Assembly (NCBI GenBank): GCA_030655215.1
Contig: JAURVZ010000051.1
Location: 1-43,443, forward strand
Direction of reading: 5' to 3'
Source: Pseudolabrys sp.
GTDB taxonomy: Bacteria; Pseudomonadota; Alphaproteobacteria; Rhizobiales; Xanthobacteraceae
DNA length: 43,443 bases
Shown here: in pieces, positions 29,146 to 37,804 of the stretch
Layout of the letters: each line of letters begins with the position of its first letter
Numbering within the stretch: the first letter of the stretch is position 1
Notes under the pieces: generated by a model
Told to the model about the DNA's origin: nothing
Databases searched by the model: none
The model's input: the letters and a program-made list of their open reading frames with translations, nothing else
Position numbers and translations under genes: made by a program

Positions 29146-30230
29146 TGACCAGCATCGACCGCCAGCAAGCGTTCTCCGGCACCAAAGAAGCGGCGCCGGC
29201 GCTGCGGCTCGATGTGGCGAAGCTAGAAGCTTATCTCACCGAGCATGTAAAAGGCTTTGCCGGGCCGCTCACCGCACAGCAGTTCAAGGGCGGACAATCC
29301 AATCCGACCTATTTGCTGGAGACACCGGCGCGCAAATATGTGCTGCGCCGCAAGCCGCCCGGCAAATTGCTGCCCTCGGCGCATGCGGTCGACCGCGAAT
29401 ACCGCGTCATCGGCGCTTTGCACAAGCAGAGCTTCCCCGTTGCCGAACCGCTTTGCTATTGCGACGATGACAGCGTCGCCGGCACCGCCTTCTATGTCAT
29501 GAGCTTCGCCGATGGCCGCGTGTTCTGGGAGCCGCAAATGCCGGACTCCAATCCGGCCGAGCGCACCGCCGTCTATGACGCGATGAACGCGACCATCGCG
29601 CAGCTGCACACTTTCGATCCCGCGCAAATCGGCCTCGGCGATTTCGGCAAGGGCGAGAACTACGTCGCGCGTCAGGTCGACCGCTGGTCGAAGCAATACC
29701 GCGCCTCGGAAACCGAGAAGATCGACGCTATGGAGCGGCTGATCGACTGGCTGCCGCAACACATCCCGCCGGCCGGCCCTGCACGCCTTGTGCATGGTGA
29801 TTACCGCATCGACAACCTCATCATCGACAAGCACGCGCCGAAGGTGCTCGCCGTGCTCGACTGGGAATTGTCGACGCTCGGCGATCCGCTGGCCGACTTC
29901 ACTTATCATCTGATGGCCTGGCACATGCCGCCGACGGACAGCGCGGCGGGCACGGCAACCATTCTTGGCCATGATCTCAAGGCGCTCGGCATTCCGTCCA
30001 TGAGCGATTATGTCGACGCCTATGTCGCGCGCACCGGCCTCGATCCGCGACCGCATCTGCCGGTCTATCTCGCCTATAACTTCTTCCGCATCGCCGCGAT
30101 CCTGCAAGGCATCATCGGCCGCGTGCGCGATGGCACCGCGACCTCCGACTTCGCGCCGCAGAAGGCTGACATGATCCGGCCGCTCGCCGACACCGCCTGG
30201 GACTTCGCCCGGCAAGCGGGCGCGCGCTGA
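29145..30230 (+). CDS. Aminoglycoside phosphotransferase-family kinase, ACAD10-like
   Basis: A 361-residue member of the protein-kinase-like APH superfamily. The N-lobe has QFKGGQSNPTYLLET and KYVLRRKPPGKLLPSAHAVDREY, the latter typical of the ACAD10/FadE36 branch. The catalytic loop is LVHGDYRIDNLI (HGDxxxxN), and LDWELSTLGDPLADFTYHLM holds the metal-binding Asp. Relatives may phosphorylate hydroxyacyl-CoA compounds in fatty acid breakdown; antibiotic resistance is not implied. ATG 29145 overlaps the cupin stop; GTG 29142 would add one residue. No acyl-CoA dehydrogenase gene is nearby. Confidence 0.82.
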   Translation: MTSIDRQQAFSGTKEAAPALRLDVAKLEAYLTEHVKGFAGPLTAQQFKGGQSNPTYLLETPARKYVLRRKPPGKLLPSAHAVDREYRVIGALHKQSFPVAEPLCYCDDDSVAGTAFYVMSFADGRVFWEPQMPDSNPAERTAVYDAMNATIAQLHTFDPAQIGLGDFGKGENYVARQVDRWSKQYRASETEKIDAMERLIDWLPQHIPPAGPARLVHGDYRIDNLIIDKHAPKVLAVLDWELSTLGDPLADFTYHLMAWHMPPTDSAAGTATILGHDLKALGIPSMSDYVDAYVARTGLDPRPHLPVYLAYNFFRIAAILQGIIGRVRDGTATSDFAPQKADMIRPLADTAWDFARQAGAR

Positions 30231-30322
30231 GCGGCGGTCAACGCTTCCTTATCGATTTGGTGCGACTCTTAACGGTGCGTAAAAGCTTTCCTTGAGTCCC
30301 ACCCTGTACCTTCGGCGGTATC

Positions 30323-30520
30323 ATGAGGCAGGTCTCTCCGTTACCAGGAAGCGGCGCCGGCATTCAGGTCCCCTATGGGAAACCGGGAATGCAGCGGCAT
30401 TCGCCGTCGCACCATACCAGCGAGCCTGAGGAAGACAGCGCCGAGCCCGCCGATGAGGCCACCGAGCCGCACAGCACGGCGCCACCGGGCATGGGCCAGG
30501 TCATAGACCTGAAAGTCTGA
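30323..30520 (+). CDS. Hypothetical small protein (65 aa), doubtful
   Basis: A short frame encoding a hydrophilic Pro/Ser/Glu/His-rich peptide that ends GMGQVIDLKV. It has no recognised domain and no strong ribosome-binding site. It fills the gap between the phosphotransferase gene and the convergent tadA, ending 6 bases before the tadA stop. The acidic, disordered composition is compatible with a real small protein, but also with chance in GC-rich DNA. Confidence 0.35.
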   Translation: MRQVSPLPGSGAGIQVPYGKPGMQRHSPSHHTSEPEEDSAEPADEATEPHSTAPPGMGQVIDLKV

Positions 30521-30526
30521 GTCTCG

Positions 30527-30985
30527 CTAGCGCCGCGCCTGGAAGAAGTCTTTCAGCAGCGCCGCGGCCTCGGTCTCCGACATCCCGCCATAGACCTCCG
30601 GCGTGTGGTGGCATGATGGGCTGCCGAAAAAGCGCACGCCGTTCTCCACCGCCCCACCCTTCACATCGGCCGCTCCGAAATACAGCCGCCGCACGCGGGC
30701 AAAGGAGATCGCCGCCGCGCACATCGTGCACGGCTCCAGCGTGACGTAGAGATCGCAATCGATCAGCCGCTCCGAGCCGAGCGCCGCCGCTGCCGCACGC
30801 AGCGCGATCAGCTCGGCATGCCCGGTCGGGTCCTTGTCGGCCAGGGTCCGGTTGCCGGCGCGGGCCACAACCTCACCGTTGCGGACAATGACACAGCCGA
30901 CCGGCACCTCGCCGCGCGAAGCCGCAGCGCGGGCCTCATCAAGGGCCATTTCCATGAAGCTTTGGGCAGGCGGGACAGGCGGCAT
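30527..30985 (-). CDS. tadA: tRNA-specific adenosine deaminase
   Basis: A 152-residue zinc deaminase that converts adenosine 34 to inosine in tRNA-Arg(ACG). The active-site motifs are HAE at residues 56-58 (GHAELIALR) and PCTMC at 85-89. The [13 protein letters not shown] stretch and C-terminal [10 protein letters not shown] fit TadA. The frame stays open far upstream because of overlap with rluB on the other strand. ATG 30985 gives the normal length. Only 24 bases separate its start from the divergent rluB start. Confidence 0.93.
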   Translation of the reverse strand: MPPVPPAQSFMEMALDEARAAASRGEVPVGCVIVRNGEVVARAGNRTLADKDPTGHAELIALRAAAAALGSERLIDCDLYVTLEPCTMCAAAISFARVRRLYFGAADVKGGAVENGVRFFGSPSCHHTPEVYGGMSETEAAALLKDFFQARR

Positions 30986-31009
30986 CAGGTCTGCTATCAG
31001 GCGGCCATC

Positions 31010-32032
31010 ATGCCCGACAAGACCCAAAAAGAGATTCCCGGCGAACGCATCGCCAAAGTCATGGCCCGCGCCGGCCTCGCCTCGCGCCGTGAGGCCGAGG
31101 CCTGGATAGAGCAAGGCCGTGTTTCGGTGAATGGCGCGGTGATTTCCTCGCCGGCGCTGAATGTGACCGGGGCCGACCGCATCGTCATTGACGGCAACCC
31201 GATGCCGCGGCGCGAGCGCACGCGCCTGTTCCTGTACCACAAGCCGCGCGGGCTGGTGACGACGCACTCCGATCCGGAAGGCCGGCCGACCATTTTCGCC
31301 TCGCTGCCGAAGAACCTGCCGCGCGTCATCAGCGTCGGCCGGCTCGATATCAATACCGAAGGCCTGCTGCTGCTGACCAATGATGGTGGCCTGGCCCGCA
31401 CGCTGGAATTGCCGGCGACTGCCTGGCTGCGCCGTTACCGCGTGCGCGCCAATGGCCGCGTCGATCAGGCTTTGCTCAACACGCTGAAAGACGGCGTCAC
31501 CGTCGAGGGCGTGCATTACGGCCCGATCGAAGCAACGCTGGAGCGCGAGCAAGGCGCCAATGCCTGGCTGATGTTTGCCATTCGCGAAGGCAAGAACCGC
31601 GAAATCAAGAAGGTGCTGGAGTCGATCGGCCTGCGCGTCAATCGCCTGATACGCGTCGCCTTCGGCCCGTTCATGCTCGGCGAATTGCCGGAAGGCGCCG
31701 CCAAGGAAATCGATACGCCGGCTTTGCGCGCCGAACTCGGCGAGAAGATCGTTGCCGATAGCGCCGCCGATTTCGATGCGCCTTTGATGAGCGACGACGA
31801 TCGCCTGCACAAGCCGAACGCCAAGCGCATGCGCGAAGAACGCCGCCCCGGCCGCGATGGCCGCCTGCCGCCGCGCCGTCCAACATCGGGTGCGCAAGCG
31901 GAAGCCGATGCGCGCAACGCCAATGACAAGATCGCGGGCGACCGCAACGACCAGCCGCGCCGGAAAAAGAAAGTGCGTCGCGACCGCAGCAAGAGCGGCC
32001 CACGGCCGAAATATCCAAGAGCTAAAGAGTGA
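31010..32032 (+). CDS. rluB: 23S rRNA pseudouridine synthase, RluB/RsuA family
   Basis: A 340-residue enzyme with an N-terminal S4 RNA-binding domain ([31 protein letters not shown]) and an RsuA-type catalytic domain. The catalytic Asp is in [17 protein letters not shown] (Asp113). The C-terminal ~75 residues are Arg/Lys-rich and disordered-looking, longer than in E. coli RluB, and probably hold rRNA. RluB modifies position 2605 of 23S rRNA. ATG 31010 begins the S4-proximal region; an upstream in-frame start at 30818 would run through tadA. It overlaps rsmD by four bases (GTGA). Confidence 0.92.
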   Translation: MPDKTQKEIPGERIAKVMARAGLASRREAEAWIEQGRVSVNGAVISSPALNVTGADRIVIDGNPMPRRERTRLFLYHKPRGLVTTHSDPEGRPTIFASLPKNLPRVISVGRLDINTEGLLLLTNDGGLARTLELPATAWLRRYRVRANGRVDQALLNTLKDGVTVEGVHYGPIEATLEREQGANAWLMFAIREGKNREIKKVLESIGLRVNRLIRVAFGPFMLGELPEGAAKEIDTPALRAELGEKIVADSAADFDAPLMSDDDRLHKPNAKRMREERRPGRDGRLPPRRPTSGAQAEADARNANDKIAGDRNDQPRRKKKVRRDRSKSGPRPKYPRAKE

Positions 32033-32583
32033 GAGTCGTCGGCGGTAAACTCCGCTCGCGCCCGATCGCCGGGCCAAAGGGCGATGGCTTGCGCCCGACC
32101 GCGGATCGCCTGCGCGAGTCGCTGTTCAACATTCTCGCGCATGGCTATGGCGATCCGGTCACCGATGCGCGCGTGCTCGACCTGTTTGCCGGCACCGGCG
32201 CGCTCGGCATCGAGGCTTTGTCGCGTGGCGCATCCTATGTGCTGTTCGTCGATGAAGGCGTTGAGGCGCGCTCGCTGTTGCGCAACAACACCGAACAGCT
32301 TGGTCTGGGCGGCACCAGCCGCATCTTCCGCCGCGATGCGACAAAGCTTGGGCCGGCGCATCCGCTCGAGCCGTTCAACCTCGCCTTTCTCGATCCGCCC
32401 TACCGCAAGCGTCTTGCCGAACTGGCGCTCGCCGCCGCGCGCAATGGCGGCTGGCTGGTGAAAGAGGCGCTGGTGGTTGTCGAGGAAGCGACCGACGCGA
32501 AGTTCGTGACGCCGCAAGGTTACGAAGAACTCGAGCGCCGCGACTATGATGATACCGAGCTGGTGTTTCTGCGCGCGCTTTGA
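32029..32583 (+). CDS. rsmD: 16S rRNA (guanine(966)-N2)-methyltransferase
   Basis: A 184-residue SAM-dependent methyltransferase. [16 protein letters not shown] and [16 protein letters not shown] are the standard RsmD N-terminus, [20 protein letters not shown] is the SAM site, and LDPPY (121-125) is the catalytic motif. It starts with GTG overlapping the rluB stop and forms an rRNA-modification pair with it. Its TGA stop directly abuts the TAA of the convergent mutL, with no spacer. Confidence 0.95.
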   Translation: MRVVGGKLRSRPIAGPKGDGLRPTADRLRESLFNILAHGYGDPVTDARVLDLFAGTGALGIEALSRGASYVLFVDEGVEARSLLRNNTEQLGLGGTSRIFRRDATKLGPAHPLEPFNLAFLDPPYRKRLAELALAAARNGGWLVKEALVVVEEATDAKFVTPQGYEELERRDYDDTELVFLRAL

Positions 32584-34389
32584 TTACTTGCGGCCAAACA
32601 GCCGCTCGACATCCGACAGCTTCAGTTCGACATAAGTCGGCCGGCCGTGATTGCACTGGCCGGAATTCGGCACGTCTTCCATTTCGCGTAAGAGCGCGTT
32701 CATCTCTTCCGGCTTCAGCCTGCGCCCGGCCCGCACCGAGCCATGACACGCAATCGTTGCCGAGACATGCAGCAGACGCCGCTCCAGCGGCAGTTCATCA
32801 TCCCATTCGGCCATGTGCTCGGCGAGATCAGTGACCAGCCCGCGCACATCGAGATCACCGAGCATGGATGGCGTTTCACGTATCGCTACCGCGCCGGGAC
32901 CGAAGGCTTCAACGACCAAACCGAACTGCGCCAGATCGTCAGCCCGCTCGGCCAGCCGCGCCGCGTCCGCCTCATCGAGATCGATAATCTCCGGGATCAG
33001 CAATATCTGCCGCGCCACGCCGGATTTCTCCACCGCCGCCTTCATGCGCTCATAGACAATGCGTTCATGCGCGGCGTGCTGATCGACAATGATCAGGCCG
33101 TCGCGCGTTTGCGAAACGATATAGGTCTCATGGATCTGCGCCCGCGCAGCACCGAGCGGACGTTCGACCAGTTCAGCCGCCGGCTCAAAACTTTGCACGC
33201 GCGCATCGGCGGACGGCGCGCCGACATCGAACGCCGACTGCTCCGGCTCGGCAAAACCGAGCGCGACATTGCCTTGCGTCGGCGACCACGGCATCGGCCG
33301 CGATGGCGAATTGCGCCAGTCATAGGGCGCGCGCCGCGGCAATGTCACCGGCCGGAACGCAGCAATGGTCGCGCCGCCGCCGGTCGACGCCGCGCGCTGG
33401 CCATCGCGCTGCAGAGCTTCCTTCAACGCGCGCACGATCAGGCCGCGCACCAGCCCGCCATCGCGGAAGCGCACTTCGGTCTTGGCCGGGTGCACATTGA
33501 CGTCGACCTCACGCGCTTCAAGCGTCACGAACAAAGCCAGCAGCGGATGACGATCACGCGGCAGATAATCGGCATAGGCGCCACGCACGGCGCCGACGAG
33601 CAGCTTGTCGCGCACGGGCCGGCCATTGACGAAGAGATATTGGCCGAGCGTGTTGGCGCGCGATAAAGTCGGCAAGCCGGCAAAGCCATGCACGCGCACG
33701 CCTTCGCGTTCGGCCTCGATGGTAATGGCATTGGCGCGGAATTCAGCGCCGAGCACATCGGCAAGCCGGGCCAGCGGATCACTCTCCGGCGCCGCGCCCC
33801 AGGTCAGCGGCGCGCGTTCTTCACCGGCCAAGGTAAAAGCGACATCCGGCCGGCTCATCGCCAGCCGGCGCACCACTTCGCGCACGGCTTCGCCCTCACT
33901 GCGGTCGGTCTTCAGAAACTTCAGCCGCGCCGGCGTCGCGTAAAAAAGGTCGCGCACCTCGATGGTGGTGCCTTGTGACAAAGCCGCCGGCTTGATCCCG
34001 GATTTCTCGCCGGCATCGACTTCCAACGTCCAGGCATGCGGCTCGTCGGCGTGCCGCGTGGTGATGATCAGCCGCGCGATCGAGCCGATCGACGGCAGCG
34101 CCTCGCCACGGAAACCGAGCGTGTCGATCGCCAGCAAATCATCGCTATCGAGTTTCGACGTCGCGTGCCGCTCCACGCACAAATCGAGATCGGCCCGCGT
34201 CATGCCGGCGCCGTCATCGGTGACGCGAATCAAGCGGCGGCCGCCGCCATCGGTCAGCACGTCGATGCGCCGCGCGCCGGCGTCCAGCGCGTTTTCGACC
34301 AGTTCCTTGACCACGCTCGCCGGCCGCTCGACCACCTCGCCGGCGGCGATGCGGTTGACGGTCGATTCGGATAATTGGCGGACGGGCAT
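32584..34389 (-). CDS. mutL: DNA mismatch repair protein MutL (endonuclease type)
   Basis: A 601-residue protein. The GHKL ATPase motifs are intact: LVENALDAGA, VTDDGAGM, RHATSKL and TLGFRGEALPSIGSI. VNVHPAKTEVRF closes the N-terminal domain. A Pro/Ala-rich linker leads to the C-terminal dimer domain, in which DQHAAHERIVYE (near residue 434) fits the nicking endonuclease motif DQHA(X)2E(X)4E, and CNHGRPT lies near the end. This implies strand nicking by MutL itself, as expected where MutH is absent. No promoter is clear. The start lies 83 bases below arfB. Confidence 0.97.
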   Translation of the reverse strand: MPVRQLSESTVNRIAAGEVVERPASVVKELVENALDAGARRIDVLTDGGGRRLIRVTDDGAGMTRADLDLCVERHATSKLDSDDLLAIDTLGFRGEALPSIGSIARLIITTRHADEPHAWTLEVDAGEKSGIKPAALSQGTTIEVRDLFYATPARLKFLKTDRSEGEAVREVVRRLAMSRPDVAFTLAGEERAPLTWGAAPESDPLARLADVLGAEFRANAITIEAEREGVRVHGFAGLPTLSRANTLGQYLFVNGRPVRDKLLVGAVRGAYADYLPRDRHPLLALFVTLEAREVDVNVHPAKTEVRFRDGGLVRGLIVRALKEALQRDGQRAASTGGGATIAAFRPVTLPRRAPYDWRNSPSRPMPWSPTQGNVALGFAEPEQSAFDVGAPSADARVQSFEPAAELVERPLGAARAQIHETYIVSQTRDGLIIVDQHAAHERIVYERMKAAVEKSGVARQILLIPEIIDLDEADAARLAERADDLAQFGLVVEAFGPGAVAIRETPSMLGDLDVRGLVTDLAEHMAEWDDELPLERRLLHVSATIACHGSVRAGRRLKPEEMNALLREMEDVPNSGQCNHGRPTYVELKLSDVERLFGRK

Positions 34390-34472
34390 AGGAAGGCAGC
34401 CTGATTCGGGGTTGGCAGTGAATTTAGCGGCGCGGGGTCGCCCCTGCGACCCAGATAGGCCGCCTGCCCCCG

Positions 34473-34895
34473 CTATTCCATGCCCGCTTTGCTGCCGCGC
34501 ATGTTTTTCACCGCGGAACGGTGCTTTTTGCCCTCGAGGCGCTTTTTCTTGGCCGATTTCGGCACCTTGGTCGCCCGGCGGATGACCGGTTTCACCGCCG
34601 CCTGGCGGATCAGGTCGAACAGCCGCTCTCGCGCCTCGACCCGGTTGCGCGACTGGTCGCGGTGTTCCTGCGCCACCAGGACGATGACGCCGTCCTTGGT
34701 CAGCCGCGAGCCGGCGAGTTTCATCAGCCGCACGGCCACGTCGTTCGGCAGACCCTTCGAGCGCCGCGCATCGAAGCGCAACTGCACCGCCGACGATACC
34801 TTGTTGACGTTCTGCCCGCCCGGCCCGGATGAGCGGACAAAGCTCTCCTCAAGCTCGGAATCGTCGATGGAGATCGAGTCGGTGACCTGATGCAT
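34473..34895 (-). CDS. arfB: Alternative ribosome-rescue factor / peptidyl-tRNA hydrolase ArfB
   Basis: A 140-residue protein with the release-factor GGQ loop (VRSSGPGGQNVNKVSSAVQLRFD, GGQ at residues 26-28) and a basic C-terminal tail (KVPKSAKKKRLEGKKHRS) that enters the empty mRNA channel. It lacks the codon-recognition domains of RF1/RF2, so it is ArfB (YaeJ/ICT1-like), which frees ribosomes stalled on broken mRNAs. It lies between mutL and a palindromic repeat on the same strand. Confidence 0.93.
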   Translation of the reverse strand: MHQVTDSISIDDSELEESFVRSSGPGGQNVNKVSSAVQLRFDARRSKGLPNDVAVRLMKLAGSRLTKDGVIVLVAQEHRDQSRNRVEARERLFDLIRQAAVKPVIRRATKVPKSAKKKRLEGKKHRSAVKNMRGSKAGME

Positions 34896-34924
34896 CAGTT
34901 CTGTCGAGGCCGGGCCTCAAACTC

Positions 34925-35008
34925 CGTTCATTCCCGCGGAAGCGGGAATCCAGTTCTAACTATAGCAAATTAGAAAGTACTGGGTCCCCGCTTTCGCGGG
35001 GACGAACG
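34925..35008. repeat. Palindromic intergenic repeat (84 bp)
   Basis: Two 30-base arms, 34925-34954 and 34979-35008, match as inverted repeats at 25 of 30 positions around a 24-base AT-rich loop. Each arm also contains its own hairpin (CCCGC...GCGGG). It lies between pgi and arfB, both on the minus strand. I recall such elements from other alphaproteobacterial genomes. It may separate or stabilise the transcripts. Confidence 0.85.
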
Positions 35009-35018
35009 GTTGGGGCGA

Positions 35019-36332
35019 TTACTCGTTCAAATACCGCTTCGCCAGTATCTTGCCCTCTTCCACCGCCGGCTGGTCGAACGCATCGACGCCGAGCAACTGC
35101 GCCGCGATGATCGTCTCCAGCATAAAGTGCATCAGCAATTCACCCATGCTTTCTTCATCGATGCGCGGCACATGAATGGTGCGCACCGGGCAGCCGTTCT
35201 TGGCCAAGGTCTCGGCGGTGGCGCGCCCCTGCGCGGCGACGAGGTCGCCGATGGTCTTGCCGCCAAGACCGGGCTCGCCGGCCACCTTGGCGAGGTCCTT
35301 GTCGATGCGCGGGCCGAGGCCGGCGCGGTCCGTGGTGATGACCGTAAACAATTTGTCGCGCGGACCGGCGATGAACAGCTGCAACTGGCTGTGCTGGTCG
35401 ACCGGGCCGAGCGCCGCGATCGGCGTCGTGCCCTTGCCGTCCTTGCCGAGGCTTTCTGCCCAGAGCTGCACATACCAGCGCGTGAAGCGCTCGAGCCGGT
35501 CGGCATAGGCCATCAGCACGGCAATGCCCTTGCCCTTCTCGGCCATCGCCACCGACAAAGCGGCGCCAACGGCGGACGGCACATCGGCGGCTTTCTTCTT
35601 GCCGAGCACCGGCGCCAATGCGAGCGACGCGCCGCTGCGGATCGCCGCAACATCGAGGCCGAGCATGGCCGCCGGCAGCAGGCCGACATTGGTCAGCACC
35701 GAGAAGCGTCCACCGACGCCGGTGTCATGATCGAGCATCGGCACTTTGAATTGGGTCAGCAAGTCGCGCAGGCCATTGGCCTTGCCGGATTTGGCCGGCT
35801 CGCTGAGGCCGAGGAAGATATCGGGAATGCGCGGGCCCAGGCTTGCTTCCTGCAGCGCTGAGATCACCGAAATGGTCTGCATCAAGGTCTCGCCTGTGCC
35901 GCCTGACTTGGAGATTGCGACAAAGCGCGACGTATGCAGCGGCAGCTTCTCCAGCAACGCGCCGAAGGTTTCGGGATCAAGATTGTCCATGAAGTGCAGG
36001 CGCGGCCCATTGCGCAACGCGCCGATGCCGGGCACGGCATGACCGGCGAGTTGCGCCAAAGTCTGCCCGCCGAGGCTTGAGCCGCCGGTGCCGAGCATGA
36101 CAATGTCGGTGGCGCGGTCCGCAAGACGGATCGCGGCATCGCGCAGCGCCGGGATTTCGTCACGCACTTCCGGCAGGTTCAGCAGCGGCAACTTGCCGTC
36201 GGCGTGGCGCTCGCGCAGCCAGTCGAGCGCGGTCTCGGCGCGCGTCAGCGCCGAATTCAACGCTGCGTCGGAAACGCCGTGCTGGCCGATATTTTTCTCA
36301 AGTGCATTGTCGATCGATTGGATCAGGGGCAT
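35019..36332 (-). CDS. pgi: Glucose-6-phosphate isomerase
   Basis: A 437-residue enzyme interconverting glucose 6-phosphate and fructose 6-phosphate. Two SIS domains are visible: VMLGTGGSSLGGQTL and FVAISKSGGTGETL bind the phosphate, GGRFSVLTNVGLLPAAMLG is a family signature, and GPVDQHSQLQLFIAGPRDK is the second. The length is that of the shorter bacterial form rather than the ~540-residue form known from many proteobacteria. Sugar-isomerase relatives are possible but less likely. It is flanked by repeats on both sides, so it may be transcribed on its own. Confidence 0.88.
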   Translation of the reverse strand: MPLIQSIDNALEKNIGQHGVSDAALNSALTRAETALDWLRERHADGKLPLLNLPEVRDEIPALRDAAIRLADRATDIVMLGTGGSSLGGQTLAQLAGHAVPGIGALRNGPRLHFMDNLDPETFGALLEKLPLHTSRFVAISKSGGTGETLMQTISVISALQEASLGPRIPDIFLGLSEPAKSGKANGLRDLLTQFKVPMLDHDTGVGGRFSVLTNVGLLPAAMLGLDVAAIRSGASLALAPVLGKKKAADVPSAVGAALSVAMAEKGKGIAVLMAYADRLERFTRWYVQLWAESLGKDGKGTTPIAALGPVDQHSQLQLFIAGPRDKLFTVITTDRAGLGPRIDKDLAKVAGEPGLGGKTIGDLVAAQGRATAETLAKNGCPVRTIHVPRIDEESMGELLMHFMLETIIAAQLLGVDAFDQPAVEEGKILAKRYLNE

Positions 36333-36349
36333 GGCTTCCAGTTCTCTCT

Positions 36350-36441
36350 GCCGTCATGCCCGGCCTTGTGCCGGGCATCCACGACTTACTTCAATTCTAT
36401 AAATAAGACGTGGATGGCCGGGACGAAGCCCGGCCATGACG
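36350..36441. repeat. Palindromic intergenic repeat, same family as the element inside ileS
   Basis: Two hairpins (GCCCGGCCTTGTGCCGGGC and GGCCGGGACGAAGCCCGGCC) frame a central segment with CCACGACTT and AAGACGTGG. The ends CGTCATG / CATGACG are complementary, so the whole unit is an inverted repeat. It lies between the M16 operon and pgi. The copy at 42875-42959 shares the ends, both hairpins and the CCACG/CGTGG core. Confidence 0.87.
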
Positions 36442-36478
36442 CATAATATTTGTCTCAACGCGCCACGAGCACAACCGT

Positions 36479-37804
36479 TCACTCCGGCGTCGACGCCAGA
36501 TCCTTCGGCTTGCCGACAACCGTCACCAGCATGCCGCCGCCGAACAGCCGCTTGGCGACGCGCTTGGCGTCATCGAGCGTGACGGCGTCGATCATCGCCG
36601 AGCGGCGCTGCATGTAGTCAATGCCGAGGCCGTCGAGCTGGATCTGCGTCAACTGCGCCGCGATCTTGGCCGAGGTATCGAGCGACAGCGCGTAGGCACC
36701 TTTGAGATACGACTTCGCCGACTCAAGTTCGTCCGCCGTCGGGCCCTCGTCGGCCATGCGCTTGGTCTCCAGCTCGATGATCGACAGCGCTTCCGCCGTG
36801 CGGTCGGCGCGTGTCGCCGTGCCGCCGAGCACGACAGCAGCGCGCTTGAACCAGACCAGGCTGTCGGACACGCCGTAAGCCAGGCCGCGCTTCTCGCGCA
36901 CTTCCCGGTACAGCCGCGACGAGAAGCTGCCGCCGCCGAGGATGTGATTGACGATATAGCCGGCCATGAAGTCCGGGTCTTTGCGCGCCAGGCCAAGGCC
37001 ACCGAAGGTGATCACCGCTTGCGGCACATCGAGATTGACGACGATGCGGCGCCCGAGCCCGGCCGGCTTCACGTCGGCCACCGGCTTCAGGTCGTTCTTG
37101 GCCGGCAATTTGGCAAAGGCGCGGTCGATCAGTTCACCCGCGGTCTTGGCATCGACATCGCCGACGATCGAGATCGTCAGCTCGTTGCGCGCGAAAACCC
37201 GGCGCACATAGTCGCGCAGATCGGCGACCGAAATGGTCGGCACGCTTTCCAGCGTGCCCTTGCCTTCGCGGCCATAGGGATGGTTCGGGAAGGCGGTCGC
37301 CCACCAGCGCTTGCTGGCGATCGAATTCGGATTGCTGATGTCGCGCTGCAGCCCGGCGATTTCCTGGCGGCGCACACGATCAACCGCATCGGCGTCGAAG
37401 CGCGGCGCGGTCAGCGCCATGCGTAACAGGTCGAAAGCCTCTTCGCGATTTTCATTGAGCGCGCGCAGCGAGCCGTGGAATTCATCGCGCCCGACCTGAA
37501 AACTCAGCTCAATCGCCTTGCTTTCCGTGCGCTCGTGAAACGCCTTGGCGTCGAGTTCGCCGGCGCCTTCGTCGAGCAGGTCGGAAGCGAAATTCGCCGT
37601 GCCCGGCTTCTCGGCCGGGTCCTGGCTCGAGCCGCCATGGAAAGAGTAATTCAGCGTGACCAGCGGCACCGCCTGCTCACGAACCAGCCAGGCCGGAATG
37701 CCGGACGGGCTGGTGATCTTTTCAATGTTGACCGCGAGAGCCGCCGGCGCAGTGGCGACAAAGGCAAAGGCGGCAAAGGACAGCGCAGCGAAGAGACGCA
37801 TCAT
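36479..37804 (-). CDS. M16 family peptidase-like protein, non-catalytic partner
   Basis: A 441-residue exported protein with a signal peptide (FAALSFAAFAFVATAPAALA). It has the M16 fold, but the zinc motif HxxEH is replaced: GTANFASDLLDEGAG has Asn71, Ser74 and Asp75 at the metal and catalytic positions. The conserved RxxY-type region is kept (REVREKRGLAYGVSDSL). Such degenerate subunits pair with an active M16 partner in a heterodimer, as in mitochondrial processing peptidase. The start ATGATG overlaps the stop of the upstream active gene, so both are translated together. Confidence 0.9.
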   Translation of the reverse strand: MMRLFAALSFAAFAFVATAPAALAVNIEKITSPSGIPAWLVREQAVPLVTLNYSFHGGSSQDPAEKPGTANFASDLLDEGAGELDAKAFHERTESKAIELSFQVGRDEFHGSLRALNENREEAFDLLRMALTAPRFDADAVDRVRRQEIAGLQRDISNPNSIASKRWWATAFPNHPYGREGKGTLESVPTISVADLRDYVRRVFARNELTISIVGDVDAKTAGELIDRAFAKLPAKNDLKPVADVKPAGLGRRIVVNLDVPQAVITFGGLGLARKDPDFMAGYIVNHILGGGSFSSRLYREVREKRGLAYGVSDSLVWFKRAAVVLGGTATRADRTAEALSIIELETKRMADEGPTADELESAKSYLKGAYALSLDTSAKIAAQLTQIQLDGLGIDYMQRRSAMIDAVTLDDAKRVAKRLFGGGMLVTVVGKPKDLASTPE

